18,251 nucleotides of DNA, from positions 1 to 18,251 of the forward strand of contig CAMCIP010000013.1 of the NCBI GenBank assembly GCA_945874855.1, in the 5' to 3' direction. The stretch comes from Brevundimonas vancanneytii. Its GTDB lineage: Bacteria > Pseudomonadota > Alphaproteobacteria > Caulobacterales > Caulobacteraceae. A model generated the notes under the pieces. That model searched no databases and had not been told where the DNA came from. It saw only the letters and a program-made list of their open reading frames with translations. Made by a program: the position numbers and the translations under genes. Shown piece by piece: positions 14,569-18,251 of this stretch. How positions within the stretch are numbered: position 1 is the first letter of the stretch; the number at the start of each line of letters is the position of its first letter.

Positions 14569-15657
14569 TCAGGCCGCGGCGGCCCGTCGCCTCAGTCGCG
14601 TGATCCGGCGCAGGCGGCGCCAGAACCGGCCTCGCTCGGGCTCGGGATAGGGCTGCAGATTGTGCACGAACTCTTCGGCCGAGGCGCGCCAGCTGAACTT
14701 CTCCGCATAGGCGCGCACGGCCGTCCGCTCGATATCCAGGCATTGCAGGCAGGCGGTCCGCAGATCGTCGTCGATGGCCCCGGCCCCTGATCCCGGAATG
14801 ATGTCGATCGGTCCATGGGCCGGATAGGCGGCCACCGGCGTGCCCGTGGCCATGGCCTCCAGGATGACCAGGCCGAAGGTGTCGGTCCAGGATGGGAAGA
14901 CGAAGACGTCGGCGTCCCGGAAGCAGCGCGCCAGCTCCTTGCCGAAACGGGCGCCGAGGAATTTCGCCTCCGGATATTTGGCTTCCAGCTCGGCCCGGGC
15001 CGGCCCGTCGCCGACCACGATCTTGGTGCCGGGCAGGTCGGTCTCGAGGAAGGCCTCGATGTTCTTTTCCACGGCCACCCGGCCGACGTTCAGGAAGAAG
15101 GGGCGCGGCCAGTCGGCCCCGCCCAGTTCGGCGAAGATCGGCTTGAGGTCGGGGTTGAACAGCTCGGTGTCCACGCCGCGGGTCCAGGGCGAGACATTCC
15201 TGAAACCGTGCGCCGTCAGCTCGTCGCGCAGGGTCGGCGTGGCGACCATCAGCCGGCCGGACGGCCGGTGGAACCACTTCATATAGGCATAGCCCAGCTG
15301 CACCGGCACTGGGAACCGGGCCGAGACATACTCAGGGAATTTGGTGTGATAGCTGGTGGTGAAGGGCAGCTTCCACTCCACGCAGATGCGCCGCGTGGCG
15401 ATGCCGATCGGCCCTTCGGTCGCGATATGAACCGCCTCGGGCTCGAAGGCCCGCAGCCGCTCCCGGATCTCCTCTTCCGCGCCCAGGGCCAGCCGGATTT
15501 CCGGATAGGTCGGCATCGGCATGGTCTTGAACTGGCCGGGCTCAATCACCTCGACCTCATGACCCATGGCGCGGCACTCGGCCGTGATGCGGGTCAGGGT
15601 GCGGACGACGCCGTTGACCTGGGGCTCCCAGGCGTCGGTGGCCAGGACGATGCGCAT
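14569..15657 (-). CDS. GT4-family glycosyltransferase
   Basis: A 362-residue GT-B fold enzyme. The N-terminus MRIVLATDAWEPQVNGVVRT resembles SQD2/MgtA-type lipid glycosyltransferases. SYHTKFPEY is at 102-110. The donor-site part carries NVGRVAVEKNIEAFL (190-204), GDGPARAELE (216-225) and TDTFGLVILEAMATG (258-272), the EX7E motif with Asp259 in place of the first Glu. The C-terminus is strongly basic (FWRRLRRITRLRRR, about 345-358), which suits a peripheral enzyme bound to anionic membrane lipid. No signal or transmembrane segment is seen, so it acts on the cytoplasmic side. Convergent with the PstS gene, nine bases apart, and divergent from putA. In alphaproteobacteria some GT4 enzymes make glycolipids that replace phospholipids under phosphate limitation; that role here is inferred from neighbourhood only. 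Confidence 0.85.
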   Translation of the reverse strand: MRIVLATDAWEPQVNGVVRTLTRITAECRAMGHEVEVIEPGQFKTMPMPTYPEIRLALGAEEEIRERLRAFEPEAVHIATEGPIGIATRRICVEWKLPFTTSYHTKFPEYVSARFPVPVQLGYAYMKWFHRPSGRLMVATPTLRDELTAHGFRNVSPWTRGVDTELFNPDLKPIFAELGGADWPRPFFLNVGRVAVEKNIEAFLETDLPGTKIVVGDGPARAELEAKYPEAKFLGARFGKELARCFRDADVFVFPSWTDTFGLVILEAMATGTPVAAYPAHGPIDIIPGSGAGAIDDDLRTACLQCLDIERTAVRAYAEKFSWRASAEEFVHNLQPYPEPERGRFWRRLRRITRLRRRAAAA

Positions 15658-15740
15658 GTGTGGAGGGCGGCTCCGCCGTTGATCCGGCCGCCACGTCTAG
15701 CTCTTCACCCCGGGCGGGGAAAGGGCGTATGGAGCCCGCC

Positions 15741-18251
15741 ATGAACGCACATGTCTCTCCGCCCCTGGCCGCGACGCAGGATTGGGACGCGCTGGATCAC
15801 GGCAAGTTCGCGGACGAGACGGCGACGGTGCGGGGGCTGCTGGCCCGGTCGCCCCTGAACCCCGGCGAGCGCGCGGCCGTGCTGGACCAGGCCGTCGATC
15901 TGGTCGAGCGGGCGAGGGCCAGCGTCAAGAAGCAGGGCGTGGTCGAGAGCTTCCTGCAGGAGTTTTCGCTGGGCACGCGCGAGGGGCTGGCCCTGATGTG
16001 CCTGGCCGAGGCCCTGCTGCGCACCCCGGACGAGGACACCCGCGACCGGCTGATCGCCGAGAAGATCGGCTCGGCCGACTGGGCGGGCCATCTGGGCCAG
16101 TCCGACAGCCTGTTCGTCAACGCCTCGACCTGGGGCCTGATGCTGACCGGCAAGCTGGTGGACGTCGACGATCAGGCGCGCACCGACCTGCCGGGCTTCC
16201 TGAAGCGGATCGTCGGCCGGCTGGGCGAGCCGGTGATTCGCGAGGCGGTGGCCGCGGCGGTGCGCATCATGGGCGAACAGTTCGTGGTCGGACGCACCAT
16301 CGAGGCGGCGATCCGGCGCTCGAACCGCGAAGGCTGGTTGTGCAGCTTTGACATGCTGGGTGAGGGGGCCCGGACCGCTGCCGACGCCGAACGCTATGAG
16401 CGGATCTATGCCGACGCCATCACCGCCGTGGGCGCGACGGCCAGGGGTCAGGGCCCCGAGGTCGGCCATGGCGTCTCGGTCAAGCTGTCAGCCCTGTCGC
16501 CCCGCTATGAGGCGACGCACGAACCGCGGGTCTGGGACGAGCTCTATCCCCGGGTCCTGCGTCTGGCCCGTATCGCCGCTGCGGCGAACATCAACTTCAC
16601 CATGGACGCCGAAGAGGCCGACCGTCTGGCCCTGTCGCTGAAGCTGCTGGACCGGCTGGCGCATGAGCCGGAGCTGGGCGACTGGACCGGCCTCGGCCTG
16701 GCGGTTCAGGCCTATCAGAAGCGCGGCCCCGAGGTGATCGCGCGCGTCGCCGACCTGGCCCGGACGTCCGGCCGCCGGCTGATGGTCCGGCTGGTCAAGG
16801 GCGCCTATTGGGACACGGAGATCAAGCGGGCCCAGGTGGCCGGGCGCCCCGACTATCCGGTCTTCACCACCAAGGCCGCGACCGACCTGAACTATCTCGT
16901 CTGCGCCCGGATGATGATCGAGGCGGCGCCGCACCTGTATGCGCAGTTCGCCACCCACAACGCCCATTCCCTGGCCGCCGTGCACCGCATGGCCACCGAC
17001 CGCGGCGTGAAGATCGAGTTCCAGCGCCTGCACGGCATGGGCGAGGCCCTGTACGACGCCGCGCGCGAGGCCTTCGGCCCCGTCACCGTGCGCGCCTATG
17101 CCCCCGTCGGCGGTCACGAGGACCTGCTGCCCTATCTGGTGCGCCGCCTGCTCGAGAACGGCGCCAACTCCAGCTTCGTCCACGCCCTGCTGGACGAGCG
17201 GGTGCCGGCCTCCGCCGTCGCCGCCGACCCCATCTCCGCCGTCGAGGCCCACCCCGACCGCCACGCGAAGATCCCCGTGCCCAAGGACATGTATATGGAC
17301 CGCCAGAACTCGCTCGGCCGCGACTACAGCCAGGCCGCCGACCGCGAGCGGCATGCCCTCGCCCTGAAGAAGGTCGACGCCGAACGCTTCACCTCCGGCC
17401 CCATCGTCGGCGGCAGGCTGCTGGCCGGCACGGCGGCGCAGGATGTGACCAACCCCTTCGACCGGACCCAGGTGCTGGGCCACGTCTCGGAAGCCATGGA
17501 GGCCGACGTCGACCGCGCGGCCGAGCTGGCCGCCGATGCCCAGGTGGCGTGGGACCGCCGCAGGGGCGCCGGCCGGGCCCCGGTGCTGCGCGCCATGGCC
17601 GAGGCGCTGGAATCCGACATGGACCGGCTGGTGGCCCTGCTCGGCCGCGAGGCCGGCAAGACCCTGAACGATGGCGTGGCCGAGGTGCGCGAGGCCGCCG
17701 ACTTCTGCCGCTATTACGCGATGCTGGCCGAGCAGCAGTTCGGCGGGCGCCAGGAGTTGAAGGGTCCCGTCGGCGAGATCAACCAGCTGGTCCTGCACGG
17801 CCGCGGCGTCTTTGCCTGTATCAGCCCGTGGAACTTCCCCCTGGCCATCTTCACCGGCCAGATCGCCGCGGCCCTGGCGGCCGGCAACGGCGTTCTGGCC
17901 AAGCCGGCGGAGCAGACCCCCCTGATCGCGGCCGAGGCCGTGCGCCTGTTCCACAAGGCCGGCCTGCCGGCCGACCTGCTGGCCCTCCTGCCCGGACGCG
18001 GCGAGACGGTGGGAGCCAGGCTGACGGCCCACCCCCTGGTCGACGGCGTGGCCTTCACCGGCGGCACCGACACGGCCGCGGCGATCAACCGGGGACTGGC
18101 CAACCGGCCGGGCCCCATCATCCCCTTCATCGCCGAGACCGGCGGCCTGAACGGCATGTTCGTCGACACCACGGCCCTGCGCGAACAGGTGATCGACGAC
18201 GTCATCGGCTCGGCCTTCGGCAGCGCCGGCCAGCGCTGCTCGGCCCTGCGC
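15741..18251 (+). CDS. putA: Bifunctional proline dehydrogenase / glutamate-semialdehyde dehydrogenase, 3' end cut by window
   Basis: 837 codons are present and the frame is open to the window edge. PutA oxidises proline to glutamate using FAD, then NAD, with channelling between domains. The start (ATG, GGAG six bases before) leads directly into the PutA helical region; the N-terminal ribbon-helix-helix repressor domain of E. coli PutA is absent. The proline dehydrogenase barrel shows VKLSALSPRYE (about 247), RLVKGAYWDTEIKRAQ (about 348-363) and YAPVGGHEDLLPYLVRRLLENG (about 453-474). The aldehyde dehydrogenase part shows ISPWNFPLAIFTG (about 694), FTGGTDTA, AETGGLNGM with Glu799, and SAGQRCSALR with catalytic Cys833. 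NAD-binding and active-site elements look intact; the remaining residues lie beyond the window. Confidence 0.95.
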   Translation, partial: MNAHVSPPLAATQDWDALDHGKFADETATVRGLLARSPLNPGERAAVLDQAVDLVERARASVKKQGVVESFLQEFSLGTREGLALMCLAEALLRTPDEDTRDRLIAEKIGSADWAGHLGQSDSLFVNASTWGLMLTGKLVDVDDQARTDLPGFLKRIVGRLGEPVIREAVAAAVRIMGEQFVVGRTIEAAIRRSNREGWLCSFDMLGEGARTAADAERYERIYADAITAVGATARGQGPEVGHGVSVKLSALSPRYEATHEPRVWDELYPRVLRLARIAAAANINFTMDAEEADRLALSLKLLDRLAHEPELGDWTGLGLAVQAYQKRGPEVIARVADLARTSGRRLMVRLVKGAYWDTEIKRAQVAGRPDYPVFTTKAATDLNYLVCARMMIEAAPHLYAQFATHNAHSLAAVHRMATDRGVKIEFQRLHGMGEALYDAAREAFGPVTVRAYAPVGGHEDLLPYLVRRLLENGANSSFVHALLDERVPASAVAADPISAVEAHPDRHAKIPVPKDMYMDRQNSLGRDYSQAADRERHALALKKVDAERFTSGPIVGGRLLAGTAAQDVTNPFDRTQVLGHVSEAMEADVDRAAELAADAQVAWDRRRGAGRAPVLRAMAEALESDMDRLVALLGREAGKTLNDGVAEVREAADFCRYYAMLAEQQFGGRQELKGPVGEINQLVLHGRGVFACISPWNFPLAIFTGQIAAALAAGNGVLAKPAEQTPLIAAEAVRLFHKAGLPADLLALLPGRGETVGARLTAHPLVDGVAFTGGTDTAAAINRGLANRPGPIIPFIAETGGLNGMFVDTTALREQVIDDVIGSAFGSAGQRCSALR

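Noticed and set aside
16488..18032. A 514-codon open frame antisense to putA, and a similar 394-codon frame at 66-1250 antisense to the KpsS-like gene
   Set aside because: Both are shadows of well-supported genes, with Gly/Arg/Gln/His-rich translations and no recognisable motif or start context.

Overview
This window is GC-rich, densely coded DNA. Several features point to an alphaproteobacterium of the Caulobacterales, with a Brevundimonas- or Caulobacter-like genome as the best guess: a large TonB-dependent receptor, a KpsS-type capsule protein, a deoxyhypusine-synthase-like polyamine enzyme beside a fold-III decarboxylase, and PutA without a DNA-binding domain. This placement comes from gene families and composition, not from a database comparison. 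I saw no mobile elements, tRNA or rRNA genes, or CRISPR arrays.

Layout. Positions 1-69 are the tail of an OmpA-family gene, followed by a terminator. Positions 240-2106 hold a KpsS-like capsule protein and a lipoprotein-type MsrA. Positions 2270-4765 encode a TonB-dependent receptor, with a three-repeat PhoB-box-like element in front and a strong terminator behind. Positions 4968-6850 are aguA-aguB (agmatine to putrescine), overlapping by one base. Converging on them (7942 to 6825, minus strand) are two lipoprotein genes; the second is a relative of class A acid phosphatases that has lost its catalytic motifs. Next on the minus strand are a deoxyhypusine-synthase-like gene (9175-8120) and an ornithine-type decarboxylase (10540-9275), each with its own terminator hairpin. 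A 318-base intergenic region (10541-10858) then separates the decarboxylase from a divergent, overlapping phnC-phnD-phnE set and a PstS-type lipoprotein (to 14559). A GT4 glycosyltransferase (15657-14569, minus) and the first 837 codons of putA (from 15741) close the window.

How the parts fit. Two themes meet here. The first is phosphate acquisition: PhnCDE, the PstS-like protein, two 11-bp-period PhoB-box-like elements, and possibly the TonB receptor and a glycosyltransferase that could make non-phosphorus lipids. The second is polyamine and arginine metabolism: AguA/AguB, the decarboxylase, the DHS-like enzyme and, more loosely, PutA. They meet physically at 10541-10653. There a Pho box pointing at phnC lies exactly in the spacer of a candidate promoter for the decarboxylase, whose short leader can fold so as to hold its Shine-Dalgarno sequence in a loop. 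That leader may be the speF RNA element known upstream of alphaproteobacterial ornithine decarboxylases. The most notable items are this regulatory knot, the degenerate phosphatase lipoprotein, and the TonB receptor with a triple Pho repeat.
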